Positions 19,498-28,984 of a DNA stretch of 64,000 nt are shown in pieces (the stretch's first letter is position 1; every line of letters starts with the position of its first letter). The stretch is from Takakia lepidozioides. Its lineage: Eukaryota; Streptophyta; Takakiopsida; Takakiales; Takakiaceae. Position numbers and translations under genes: made by a program. Below the pieces are notes generated by a model that worked only from the letters and a program-made list of their open reading frames with translations, searched no databases and was not told the DNA's origin. The stretch lies in contig CM060733.1 of assembly GCA_030704615.1 (NCBI GenBank), positions 51,150,001 through 51,214,000 on the forward strand. The letters are read 5' to 3'.

Positions 19498-21013
19498 CGT
19501 GTCTCACACGTTGAGACTGCCTCCCTGTGTCCAGAATGTTATCCACTGTGAGATGTGCTGGCCGCTGCACCCCATCAAATGCACGCTTGAGCAGTGCGGG
19601 TGGCATCATGTTAGTCCACCATAGCCGTGGACGATGAGCCCGTGACCCCACTGTAGCTGCATCTAGCAACACTGCTGACCCAAGCCACGACCGGACTTGA
19701 TGCACACTGGCCATCACCCTGGCCCGAGAATCGCCCATCAGTGGCACATTCTCCAAGATGTATGCTGGAGATACAGCTTGATGAAGCTGCAAGTGGCGCA
19801 AAACCCGCACCATCTCCCAAAACAGACCCGACCTCGAGTCTCGCAATCCATTGCCATGCCCGGCTGATGAATGCCCTTGGCAGGGCCAACCTGCCACTAC
19901 CAGATCAATGGAGCCAACCCGCTCCAAATCCTGCGCCCCCAGCAACGAAATGTCTGCTGGCAAGGCCTGCTGATATCCACGAATTGCAGACACCGACAAC
20001 AACTCAGGGTACCGCTGCACCAACTGAGCAACATGGCGAAGTGAAACGCGTCGTGCAGTCTCATCCCTCTCCACATACAGGTAACGCCGAACTCGTACAC
20101 CTGCCTGTAACACAGCAGCCAATCCGGTGCTGATCCCGCCAAACAAGTCCAGAAGACAAATGCCTTCATCCGGAGACTGCCACACAATAGGTGTGGTGTC
20201 CAATGGAGACAATTGAGGTGGTCCTGGTGCAATCCCCACACTCTCCTCCTCTCCTGACGGTACAAAAGCCTCCACCCAGGCTTGTTGCACCCGTCGATCA
20301 GCATCCCGCTGCAAATCCTTGCTCGTGCCCCACAATGGAGTCTGAGCAACCATGGTAGGCAACTCCGCCATACCATACATGTCATCCTGCTCTCCCGGAG
20401 GTGGTACATCCTCTGAATGAGCATTGCCCTCAAGCAACTCTCTAGGCCAACTCACTGCCGCTGTGAATGCTGCTAGTGTCGGCATCTTGCCTCGCTGGGC
20501 AACCGCAACTCCTCCTATGAACGTCACAGGGAGCTGCACACGCCGGCCCTCCCCTGACTGCCATGCAGGCCTATAGGAAGCTGACTCCTCCCAAAAATCC
20601 AGGGTGAAGCCCATGGGGTACAACACTGCCCCACCAACCAGGACATCGTATGAGACTGCGTCTGTCACAATGGCCTTGGCTCGCATCACTGAGCCATCTG
20701 TAGGGTGATCCGGCCGTAGTCTGATAGCCAACTCACGCCGTGTCATGCCCCGAGCCTGCTCCGATCCTCCCAGAGACGTCTGTATCTGGAAAGGACAAGG
20801 CTCCATATCCGCCTCCGTGAGGCCCAAGCCTGCAATAGCAGCTCTGCCCAGCATCAATGGCTGAGCTCCCGAGTCCAACAAGACCCGCAGTGGCCGGTAC
20901 CTCTTGCCTGCCGGTCCACTCAAACAGAAAATGCCATCCTGGTTGTCTAACATGACAACTCCAGGTGTCACCATGGCGCGCTCAATGGCTGGCCTAGCTG
21001 GCAGCTCCATCAA
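19400..21013 (-). CDS. Aspartic protease plus cytosine-C5 DNA methyltransferase
   Basis: Residues about 1-180 are a retropepsin-like protease (LLDSGAQPLMLG, DSG at 47-49, with YDVLVGGAVLY downstream). Residues about 284-537 are a DNA (cytosine-5) methyltransferase. Motif I is DLFGGISTG (289-297). The acidic residue after it is in YVERDE. Motif IV is AGWPCQGHSSAG with the nucleophile Cys378. Motif VI is ILENVPLM (ENV 421-423). Motif VIII is RAHRPRLWW (R459-R463). Motifs IX-X are in the next frame. All catalytic residues of the family are present. There is no extra N-terminal regulatory domain, only a ~100-residue linker. The enzyme would transfer a methyl group from SAM to cytosine C5 in DNA. 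Subfamily (DNMT3/DRM-like or bacterial-like) cannot be fixed by eye. Confidence 0.92.
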   Translation of the reverse strand: MMELPARPAIERAMVTPGVVMLDNQDGIFCLSGPAGKRYRPLRVLLDSGAQPLMLGRAAIAGLGLTEADMEPCPFQIQTSLGGSEQARGMTRRELAIRLRPDHPTDGSVMRAKAIVTDAVSYDVLVGGAVLYPMGFTLDFWEESASYRPAWQSGEGRRVQLPVTFIGGVAVAQRGKMPTLAAFTAAVSWPRELLEGNAHSEDVPPPGEQDDMYGMAELPTMVAQTPLWGTSKDLQRDADRRVQQAWVEAFVPSGEEESVGIAPGPPQLSPLDTTPIVWQSPDEGICLLDLFGGISTGLAAVLQAGVRVRRYLYVERDETARRVSLRHVAQLVQRYPELLSVSAIRGYQQALPADISLLGAQDLERVGSIDLVVAGWPCQGHSSAGHGNGLRDSRSGLFWEMVRVLRHLQLHQAVSPAYILENVPLMGDSRARVMASVHQVRSWLGSAVLLDAATVGSRAHRPRLWWTNMMPPALLKRAFDGVQRPAHLTVDNILDTGRQSQRVRHDDRSPLAVVNKVGQPRAALPTLLSFPGSHFPG

Positions 21014-21669
21014 CCTGGCAGCTGCAGCTTGCCATGGCGCCGCCGTGGCAGTCTTACCCTCAAATCCGAGGATCCCTCCGGCACTACACCTCCCACTATC
21101 TCCGCAGAAGATGAAGTAACCTCCCCACTCTCACAGAGTGTAGCTGCCAGCCTGAACACCTCAGCTGGTCTTACCCCCGGCGTCGCAATCATGGTAGCCG
21201 AGAACAATGGAGCCTGGCACACAGATGTGGCCGCTCCTAGCAGCACACTAGCTGCCGTAGCCTTGGCAACACTAGGTAGTGGTGCTACCCGTGTAGCTCT
21301 CCCCAATGGCATAGTAACCTCCGCCTCGGTAACAGTCGGGCGAGAACTAGGTGCCATGGATGGCGTCGACACTGTCTCCGCCAATGTGAATGACTGAGGA
21401 AGCCTAGCCTGACGGCTTGCCTCCCCACGCTGTGGATCCAACTCCACCTCTGCACCTCGTGGCTCAGGAACTCGTGCTGCTCCTCGAGTCACGGCTGCAG
21501 CAGACTCCACCTGCACTAGTGGTAGTGCTGCTCCACACATGAATCCCATGCCTCCCATATCTCCTCCCTCAGGAGCAGGAGGTGGACCATCCGGCCTTAG
21601 AGCCGGTACCACCTGAGCTGTAGCCATGGCAGCGAGCCTCTGCTCTAGCTGCTGAAGCCGGTTGGCCAT
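21010..21669 (-). CDS. Gag-pol linker ORF, Ala/Pro-rich
   Basis: This 219-codon frame overlaps the end of gag by 25 bp and the start of the protease frame at a TGATG. It opens with a short coiled-coil-like stretch (RLQQLEQRLAAMA) and continues as low-complexity Ala/Pro/Val sequence without known domains. Position and composition suggest a spacer of the gag-pol polyprotein reached by frameshifting, or a part of pol shifted by decay. It is unlikely to be a separate gene. Confidence 0.6.
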   Translation of the reverse strand: MANRLQQLEQRLAAMATAQVVPALRPDGPPPAPEGGDMGGMGFMCGAALPLVQVESAAAVTRGAARVPEPRGAEVELDPQRGEASRQARLPQSFTLAETVSTPSMAPSSRPTVTEAEVTMPLGRATRVAPLPSVAKATAASVLLGAATSVCQAPLFSATMIATPGVRPAEVFRLAATLCESGEVTSSSAEIVGGVVPEGSSDLRVRLPRRRHGKLQLPG

Positions 21670-23078
21670 GCCTTGGTCAACACCCTGACCTCCGCGTCCT
21701 TGGCCACGTTGAGCTTGCCCTTGGCCTCGTGGCTGGCCACCTCGTCCCCTCTGGGCTGCTCCACCTCGCCCCCGGCCACCATTGTTCCCTGGAACTGGCC
21801 TGGGCGCAACTCAGGATGCAAACCATAACACTGAGCCTCTCCATGCCCGTGTTTGCCACAATGCCCACACTGTAACTGTGCAGGCTGTGCATGTGCCGGC
21901 CCTTTGCCTCCCTCTGGACAATCCTTCTTGACATGGGGTCCTCCACATGTCCAGCACACCACATCCGCCCGTTGTTGGCCAGCAAATGAAGGGAGAGACC
22001 CCTGCATCTGAGGTCCTCTCTGCCCTTCCCTGAGCTTCACCTGAGCCCCCTTGTTGCCTTGAGCACGTTGAGGTAGTGGTTGGCTAGGAGCACCACTACC
22101 CCGTGGTGTCTCCTTAGCAAATCCCACCATGACCACTCGTTCCTCCACCATGTTGAGCTCTATCCGCTCTGCCAGCAAAAACACATTTGCTAAGGTGGGT
22201 TGGGCCGCTTGTAGGAGAGTTGCATCCCGCACCCTTCTCCTCAGCTCCTTGTCCAATATCCCATACCAGAATTGGACTGCCTGAGCTTCCGTAACCCCTT
22301 GGGTTACATTTATCAAGCGCCTCATGCGAGTGAAAGCCTCCCTCAAGCTCTCGGTCGGCTTCCGTTGGAACTCTTGCAAGCTCCGCAACTTCTCTGTCCT
22401 CACCCCTTGGTAGTTCCCTCTCAACTCTTCGAAGAACTCCACAACAGGGTTGAAGGCAGGCACGGGTGCTAGTGCTGGTGCGGTAGTGGCTTGGGTGGAC
22501 GTCGTAGCTACTGTACCACCAGTCCCACTGCTGCTTGCTGAAGCTGCCGGTGCAGCGGCAGGTGTAGCCACTGCCCTCGTGGCTCTAGTGCCCCTAGTGA
22601 TGGAGATATAGTCGGGTGACCAGTACATCCTCCACTCCTCGATCTCAACCTCATGCCCCCGCCTGAACTCATGGTAATCATCCATAGGCGGCCCCTCAAG
22701 GTGCTGAAACAGCCCCTTCCATGCCATGAAAGGCGTAAATAGTTGTGGATTGCGCATTTGCTGCAAATCACACCAACTATCAAACTCTTGGATAAAATCA
22801 TCCAACTCAATGGTGCCCACCGCCCCAGAGTACCTTCGTGGCCCCTTGGTAGCTCCATACATCTCCTCCATTGTGTCCCACAACAATGGCAAAGAAACAA
22901 CTTGCACCGCCGGTATGAGTCCTCCCGATTCACAATCCGAATCAGAACCTTCCGTAGAAGACACAGGAGGTGAAGGTGGCCTAAACCGCACACCTCGTCT
23001 CGTGTACCCACTAGTATCGCTAGTGCTCGAACCGGCACTGTCCCCAGCAACTAGTGGCACCTCCGTGTTGACACTCAA
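21645..23078 (-). CDS. gag: Gag polyprotein of the methyltransferase-bearing gypsy element
   Basis: An intact 477-codon frame from an ATG at 23078. An acidic, Ser-rich N-terminal part is followed by a retrotransposon gag (capsid) domain at about residues 205-310 (FFEELRGNYQGVRTEKLRSL, FTRMRRLINVTQGVTEAQA). Two zinc knuckles follow: CWTCGGPHVKKDC and CGHCGKHGHGEAQC, the second with classic CX2CX4HX4C spacing. Gag forms the virus-like particle and packages RNA. It is the best-preserved gene of the element. Confidence 0.9.
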   Translation of the reverse strand: MSVNTEVPLVAGDSAGSSTSDTSGYTRRGVRFRPPSPPVSSTEGSDSDCESGGLIPAVQVVSLPLLWDTMEEMYGATKGPRRYSGAVGTIELDDFIQEFDSWCDLQQMRNPQLFTPFMAWKGLFQHLEGPPMDDYHEFRRGHEVEIEEWRMYWSPDYISITRGTRATRAVATPAAAPAASASSSGTGGTVATTSTQATTAPALAPVPAFNPVVEFFEELRGNYQGVRTEKLRSLQEFQRKPTESLREAFTRMRRLINVTQGVTEAQAVQFWYGILDKELRRRVRDATLLQAAQPTLANVFLLAERIELNMVEERVVMVGFAKETPRGSGAPSQPLPQRAQGNKGAQVKLREGQRGPQMQGSLPSFAGQQRADVVCWTCGGPHVKKDCPEGGKGPAHAQPAQLQCGHCGKHGHGEAQCYGLHPELRPGQFQGTMVAGGEVEQPRGDEVASHEAKGKLNVAKDAEVRVLTKAWPTGFSS

Positions 23079-23699
23079 CCGGTCATGAACATGTCCCTAA
23101 CCCCCTCTTCACAAGGTAACCGGGTAGAGAACCTGTTGCGGCTTATGGTTTGGAATACTAAGTTCCTAACATAGCCTACACCTGTACCTGCATCCACCGC
23201 AAGCACTCCTATGGTTGGCTGGTCATCACCTCCAACCTCACCACAGGAGAAACAATGATGGTCTGGCTGGTCATCACCCCAGCCTCACCATCGACAGCAT
23301 GCTCTAGGACTGGCCGGTGATCAAATCCGGACCAATCACCTATAAAAACAAGCGCCCACACAAAACTAGCATGTCGCACAGTCAAGCATGCAGGTATGGA
23401 GGGGATCCAAACACAAGAAATCAGATCGACAACTCCCCCACACCAAAAACAACTCCACGGTGTTGCTCCTGCAAGGACACCCCAGCCCAAACCCGGACTG
23501 ACTCTTGCCTCCACCTACGGAAAGGTCTTGGCCTAATGAGAGGGTGGAAACTACGAGGAAGAGAAGCTAAAGCAATGCCTAACCCACATGCTCTCATCCC
23601 AACACTCTGCCTCTCCTCTCTACCCTCACTTGCATGACCATGGGAATATCTTGAAGATACTCCTCAAACCGCCCTCCACGAGCTTCAAAATTCGGCCTT
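23079..23699. other. Leader segment between gag and the minisatellite
   Basis: Non-coding by inspection. A gtctggctggtcatcacc-type near-repeat occurs at 23213-23235 and 23260-23283. It belongs to the long leader of the gypsy element. Confidence 0.5.
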
Positions 23700-25110
23700 C
23701 CAGACCACATGCCAGTCCTTAGGCAATCCACCAGTGCCTCCACGAGTCAGCACAGGCCGTCCACAGGTCAACACGGGTCACCACAGACCAGCACAGGCCC
23801 CCACAGCTCACTGGTCACAGCCGTCACAGTCCCACAGGCCACTGGGCACAGCCTGTCGCAGCCCCTCACAGCCTGTCACAGCCTCAAAGGCCTCAGGCAC
23901 GGCCTGTCATAGCCCCTCACAGCCCCTCACAGCCCGTCACAGCCCCAAAGGCCTCAGGCACGGCCTGTCACAGCCCCTCACAGCCCCTCACAGCCTCAAA
24001 GGCCTCAGGCACGGCCTGTCACAGCCCCTCACAGCCCGTCACAGCCCTCAAAGGCCTCAGGCACGGCCTGTCACAGCCCCTCACAGCCCGTCACAGCCCC
24101 AAAGGCCATGGGCACGGCCTGTCACAGCCCCTCACAGCCCGTCACAGCCCCAAAAGGCCTCAGGCACGGCCTGTCACAGTCCCTCACAGCCGTCACAGCC
24201 CCAAAGGCCATGGGCACGGCCTGTCACAGCCCCTCACAGCCCGTCACAGCCTCACAGGGCACAGGGCACAGCCTGTCACAGCCCATCACAGCCCATCACA
24301 GCCTGTCACAGCTTGCCACAGCCCGTCACAGCCTCAAAGGCCTCAGGCACGGCCTGTCACAGCCCTCACAGCCTCAAAGGCCTCAGGCACGCCTGTCACA
24401 GCCCCTCACAGCCCGTCACAGCCCCAAAGGCCATGGGCACGGCCTGTCACAGCCCCTCACAGCCCGTCACAGCCCCAAAGGCCATGGGCACGGCCTGTCA
24501 CAGCCCCTCACAGCCCGTCACAGCCTCAAAGGCCTCAGGCACGGCCTGTCACAGCCCCTCACAGCCCATCACAGCCTCAAAGGCCTCAGGCACGGCCTGT
24601 CACAGCCCCTCACAGCCCGTCACAGCCCCACAGGCCTCAGGGCACAGCCTGTCACAGCCCCACACAGCCCGTCACAGCCCCAAAGGCCACTGGGCACAGC
24701 CTGTCACACAGCCTGACACAGCCCGTCACAGCCCCACAGGGCACAGGGCACAGCCCATCACAGCCCATCACAGCCCGTCACAGCCCGTCACAGCTCCACA
24801 GGGCACAGGGCACAGCCTGTCACAGCCATCACACAGCCCATCACAGCCTGTCACAGCTTGCCACAGCCATCACAGCCCGTCACAGCCCCACAGGCCACTG
24901 GGCACAGCCTGTCACAGCCTGACACAGCCCGTCACAGCCCCACAGGGCACAGGTCACAGCCTGTCACAGCCCATCACAGCCCATCACAGCCTCAAAGGCC
25001 TCAGGCACGGCCCGTCACAGCCCATCACAGCTCGCCACAGCTTGACACAGCCCGTCACAGCCCGTCACAGCCCGTCACAGCTTGCCACAGCCTGTCACAG
25101 CCCCACACAT
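23700..25110. repeat. 1.4-kb CACAGCCC minisatellite in the gypsy leader
   Basis: The plus strand consists of the ~10-bp unit gtcacagccc/ctcacagccc. These are grouped into higher-order units of about 50 bp that also contain aaaggcctcaggcacggcct. Later units carry cacagggcacagggcacagc variants. Because the array lacks stops, it generates a 476-codon plus-strand frame that I regard as an artefact. In the sense of the element (minus strand) it is a GGGCTGTGA-rich leader RNA. Confidence 0.9.
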
Positions 25111-26600
25111 GGCCGCTCTGGCAGTTTAGCCATTTCTCCAAGGGGTTTAGCCATGCCAAGCTAGGGTTTGTGTCTCTTGGACTCTAGGCTTCTTTCCACC
25201 GAGCTATGGTGGCTGTGAGGAAATCAGCAAGGTATCCTTGCTCTTTCGGCTCCCACACACCACCATAGTAGCCCTAAGCCATGAGGTGGTTGCCACAAAC
25301 CAAGCCTTCTTTCTCACTTAGCCTCCCCAAACACGCCACTAAACTCAATGGCAAACAACCAAGCCCTGCTGGTTCCCAGCCCTTGTGAGCACTCATTCAA
25401 GCACTCCCCTCATTGGCCATAGCATCTGTCTTAGAGCCTATTCCAGCCCTCTACACCTGTTGCTTCAAGAGTTGCGCTCCCTTCAAGCTTGAAGTTGAAA
25501 CCCCAACTCACATAGGCCCTACAAGTGCTGTTCTTTCACTCCAAGTGGAAACCAGCCCTAGACCTTCCGTTCTAGCTCTCTAAGGCTTGAAAACAAGAGC
25601 CTCAATGGGCTGAAGGCATGCTCCACACATGCCCCACTCTCACCATAAGAGAATCAGCTCATTTGCTTCATTTCTTGCACCCACAAACCTGATAATACAA
25701 GCTTCAGCAGGCTGAAAGCATGCTCTACATGCCCTACAGGGAAACCAGCCCCTTCCTTCCTTTCTTGCACTCCCACACCTAAAAGTGCAAGTCTTCACCA
25801 GGCTGATAGCATGCTCCACACATACATTGCCCTCACATAAGGGAAGTCAGCCCTTCCCTCTTCCTTGCTTGCCCTCCAAGCTTGAAGATGGAAGCTTCAA
25901 TGAGCTGAATACATGCTCCACACATGCAACCTCTTCACACAAGAGATATCAGCCCCCTATCTTGGCTCCTTGGCTCCTTGATGCTCTCTATGACAAGACT
26001 AAGCACTCCATAGCCTTTGCCAAGCTCCTGAAACCCTAAGGCTTACATTTCCAGCCACAAGACACTTCTCTTGTGGTGCAAGAACTCTTCTTCCAAGCTC
26101 TGAAACCCTAGGTGCACATTCCATGGCCTTGCCGCACCTCTTAGCTCCTGTTCCAGCCCTGCTCTCGCCATGACAAGAGCCCTCTCAATGCTGAAGCTCG
26201 AGATTGAAACCCAATCTCACCATACTCCACAAAGTGCACTGATTTGCCCCAAGCCAAATTAGCCCTTTCGCTTGGTCTTGCAATCCTTCACACAATGAAA
26301 GCTCGCATTCCCAAGTCCAGTTCTCAGCTTTGCCACCAAAGCCACTATAACCTGCTCTTGACTGGTCCTCTTCCCAATCGTGCTTGCTCATGCATGTACA
26401 CAATCTGAAACCATCAAGGTGCTCTGGAATTACCTGCAGCATGGTGCTTTCATCTCTGAAGCTGAAGATCGAATGCCAAGGTCTACCACCTCATAACCCA
26501 CATCGCCTCCGCTTCTAACAACCAAGAGCTCCACGGTGCTCCTTGCATAACAACTTGGTTTCTCTCATTCTCAAGCAAAAACCACAAGTGCTACAACTAA
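25111..26600. other. Rest of the gypsy 5' leader
   Basis: About 1.5 kb without convincing ORFs. It has loose ~120-bp repeats around caggctgaaagcatgctc / cacacatgcc (25600-25930). It lies between the minisatellite and the right LTR piece, making the distance from LTR to the gag ATG about 3.5 kb, unusually long. Confidence 0.6.
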
Positions 26601-26642
26601 CTCGTATCTGGCACTCACAGATACGAGCTCATCTTTCTCGAG
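26601..26642 (-). promoter_or_regulatory. Putative primer-binding site and hairpin next to the 5' LTR
   Basis: Directly after the LTR end (TATCA at 26643, minus strand) is CTCGAGAAAGATGAGC (26642-26627). It lacks the TGG start of a tRNA-primed PBS. Its exact 16-base complement lies inside the LTR (26808-26823; also 15170-15185). Next to it the strand can form a perfect 10-bp hairpin, CTCGTATCTG with CAGATACGAG (26601-26627). Adjacent location plus long complementarity suggest self-priming or 5'-3' RNA pairing. Confidence 0.5.
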
Positions 26643-26969
26643 TGATAAAGAAGAAGAATACAAGCACAAGCTCATGCGAGCTCACAAAGCTGAAGCATAA
26701 ACTCATGCATATATAACCTCATCACTCAAATACAAGTCAAGCCAAGTGCACCCCACGCCATGGGGAATCCACACTACGGCGCCATAGCTAGGCGCGGTGA
26801 GGCTCAACTCGAGAAAGATGAGCCTCCCGCGCTTGCCGTGAAGATAACCACTCCAGGGCCTAAATCTGCCTTGACCCCTGGATTGACACTTGGGCCAATC
26901 CCAAATGTCAATATGTAAAAGATAGCTATTTCCTAGCTAGTTTCACACTAGTGGTAAAATAACTTGACA
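26643..26969 (-). repeat. Partial LTR at the right edge (327 bp)
   Basis: This equals 15005-15331 with three differences. It lacks the 188-bp U3-side part plus the two-base gc joint. The missing piece is found at the far left edge (14815-15002). Confidence 0.9.
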
Positions 26970-27093
26970 TAGCTATTGGCTGTGGCACCCCATTGTAGAC
27001 ACAGGTTGTATCAAGCAATCAATCAGATTGCTCATGTGACAAAGAACACAGACCTGAACAGCAAGGTGACAAATTATAATGTGAAGCTTGAAG
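26970..27093 (+). pseudogene. Older gypsy element, gag-to-protease linker
   Basis: The host element resumes after the tagc duplication. The frame reads APHCRHRLYQAINQIAHVTK and then VTNYNVKLEA, one frame shifted relative to the gag frame left of the insertion. It stops at 27093 where the CACTA-type element begins. It rejoins at 33442 (VKLEG, a TGA, then ETIMDFNDSM). Confidence 0.7.
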
Positions 27094-27560
27094 CACTACT
27101 ACGTTTAGGGGGGGTTTGCGACGCCAGGACCCCGGGCGCGCCAGACGCACCAACCCCCCTGCGACTGTAGACTCGCACAGGCGCCCGGCTTGGGACTTGC
27201 GACGTCGGGGCGTTGTAACGCCGGCGCTCGGACGACGTTGTGGCATCTTGCGATGCCATGCCGTCGCCGTAAAGGGGCCTGACCCCATTCCCCCGCCAAC
27301 GCACTAGGGGGTTGCGACGCCCTGGCGTTGCAACAATTTGCTACGACGCCCCCGGGATGCTGCGACGCCGGAGAATCGCAACGAGACGTCGCAGCCCAGC
27401 AACACTTTTGCGACGGCCGGGCGCTCCGTTTTTTTTTTTTTTTTTTCTCAGGCATTGCGATTCCCCGCCGTCGCAGGAGCGCCCAGCCGTCGCAAATGCG
27501 TCGCTGGGGCTGCGGCGCGGCGATTCCCCGGCGTCGTGGGGGCGTCGCGGAAAATTGATT
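27094..27560. repeat. GC-rich subterminal array, left end of the CACTA element
   Basis: Dense gcgacg/cgtcgc variants with CpG in most steps, interrupted by a T run at 27429-27446. The same architecture appears at the right end (33110-33438) and at 9188-9561. Such arrays normally bind the transposase. Confidence 0.75.
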
Positions 27561-28098
27561 ATGGGAGTAGATTGTAGAGCATAATGGGCTTGGCATCCTC
27601 AGACTATAGCCATTGTCCAACAATAAGTTGCAATGCAGCTTTGCAAAACTTAGGCCATTGATAGATATTTGTTCTTCTTGAAGAACTCTGGGGACAAGTC
27701 TCGATGCAAGTTCCAACTGTGTGAGCTCCTATAGAGTACGCATAATCTGCAACACGATGATAGGATTGAGATATTGGTAGTCACTAGGAGCTAACTCTTG
27801 ATATTCTAGCGACGACCGAAGGTCGGAAGCTAGTTTAGCGTAGAGCAGGAATAGGGTGCCATAGTGCCACATCATCGTCGCCACGTTTCGTCGCCATGTC
27901 ATCGTAGACAGGTCATCGTCGTCGTCAATTTCTTTGGAATCTGCCCGGACGGCCCGCGCAAAAAACCCCAAAGCGCCAAGTTGTTTTGGAATTGCCCGGA
28001 CTGCCCGGTTCTTGAAGTTCTTGAACTGCAGGAGCTCTGCGTTTTGCCCTCTCATCAGACTCGGCGTGAGAGGCAGATTTGTGGACTTTGCTTGAGAG
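27561..28098. other. CACTA interior without recognised gene
   Basis: The plus strand between 27880 and 28090 has an open frame (FFGICPDGPRKKPQSAKLFWN, CPDCPVLEVLELQEL) running into the sigma-factor fragment, possibly a fused exon, but no domain is recognised. Confidence 0.35.
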
Positions 28099-28423
28099 AC
28101 ATTCTTGGGAAGGCAGAAGAGGAGAGATACAATCTCCTGCTCTCAGATACTGTTTTAGAAGTAACAAACTATGGTGCCAATGATGGGTGTGGAGGATTTT
28201 TAAAAATGGAAAAAATGAGGGATAGCTTGATGGAACAGATTGGGCAGGAGCCAACATTAGCTTAATGGGCTCGGGCAACAAGCATGGAGCAACATGCTTT
28301 TGAAGCACGGCTTAGGGAAGGTCAGTTTTGCAAAGACAAAATGGTCAACTCCAATTTGCGTTTGGTTGTCTCAATAGCTAAGATTACCAAGGGCGTGGCA
28401 TGACTTTCCAAGATGTCATTCAG
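28099..28423 (+). pseudogene. Plastid sigma-70 factor fragment (SIG-like, region 1.2-2.1)
   Basis: The frame reads KMEKMRDSLMEQIGQEPTLA, an in-frame TAA, WARATSMEQHAFEARLREGQ, FCKDKMVNSNLRLVVSIAK and, after a one-base frameshift, YQGRGMTFQDVIQ. This is the conserved start of region 2 in nuclear-encoded plastid sigma factors (KxxMVxxNLRLVVSIAKxYQGxGMxxQDLIQEG). These proteins give the bacterial-type plastid RNA polymerase its promoter specificity. The match stops at ATTCAG/GT, a splice donor at the place where plant SIG genes can have an intron, so genomic DNA rather than mRNA seems to have been captured. The rest of region 2, and regions 3 and 4, are absent. Confidence 0.8.
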
Positions 28424-28476
28424 GTCAGATTGTGGGCACCTCTTCCTTGACAAGTTAGATTGTCTCCCTGTCTGTA

Positions 28477-28890
28477 ATGCGTAGGCCCGTCTCCATTCCA
28501 CGATTATTTCCCATTCCAACTTTGATCAACCCTACATGGAGGCCCTTGCCCTGTTCGAAGGCTATTGGGGTAGTACATGCGTTCACTCATAGGAACAGTT
28601 GTCATCACAAACAGAAGAGAGTCAAGTTTGAGCCACTGCCTAGGATCAACACAGTTGGGCAATCTGCCAGTTTTAGTTACAGCATTGGGGATGGACTGTT
28701 TCCTAGTACTTCATTCCAGCGACGACAACATAGTGTGTGGTCTCTTGAGCAGATGAGAGATGAGGCAAGGACATTGGAGAGACTGAGTGATGAGAGCACA
28801 AAGGAAAAGAAAGAGGGGAGTGAAACTGTGAGTGAGGACTTAGCTGATGTGTTGTTGAAAGAAGAAGAGATGAACCAGCAGAACCAGTAG
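28477..28890 (+). CDS. Hypothetical ORF in the CACTA element
   Basis: A 137-codon open frame with a charged C-terminal half (LEQMRDEARTLERLSDESTK, then KKEGSETVSEDLADVLLKEE). The composition looks protein-like, with likely coiled-coil character after residue 85. No family is recognised. It may be another captured exon, perhaps from the variable N-terminal region of the same sigma factor, or part of a transposon-encoded protein. There is no good ATG context evidence. Confidence 0.35.
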   Translation: MRRPVSIPRLFPIPTLINPTWRPLPCSKAIGVVHAFTHRNSCHHKQKRVKFEPLPRINTVGQSASFSYSIGDGLFPSTSFQRRQHSVWSLEQMRDEARTLERLSDESTKEKKEGSETVSEDLADVLLKEEEMNQQNQ

Positions 28891-28984
28891 TTGGCAACCA
28901 TGGAGAACGGGCCTGCACAGGCATCAAAACAAAAGGAGAATTTTACTGAGAAATGAGCTCAGCCATTCACGTACACATTTGGTA

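Larger units (their letters stand above)
14815..26969 (-). mobile_element. Ty3/gypsy element with DNA methyltransferase and PHD finger
   Basis: A 12,155-bp insertion in the gag of an older gypsy copy. It is flanked by tagc on both sides (14811-14814 and 26970-26973). Coding order on the minus strand is gag, Ala/Pro-rich linker, protease, cytosine-C5 methyltransferase, RT, RNase H, integrase, PHD finger. LTR sequence is 517 bp (15005-15521). Partial LTR pieces lie at 14815-15002 and 26643-26969, a circularly permuted layout. LTR copies differ at about one position in 188 and three in 327, so insertion is recent. Three lesions in pol are seen: a frameshift near 19405, TAG at 18918-18916 and a one-base deletion near 17664. 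This copy is probably not autonomous unless the lesions are read through or are sequencing errors. Confidence 0.9.

Noticed and set aside
23734-25164. 476-codon plus-strand frame of Pro/Ser/His-rich repeats
   Set aside because: It is produced by the CACAGCCC minisatellite, which lacks stop triplets in several frames. It lies antisense to the gypsy element leader and has no domain.
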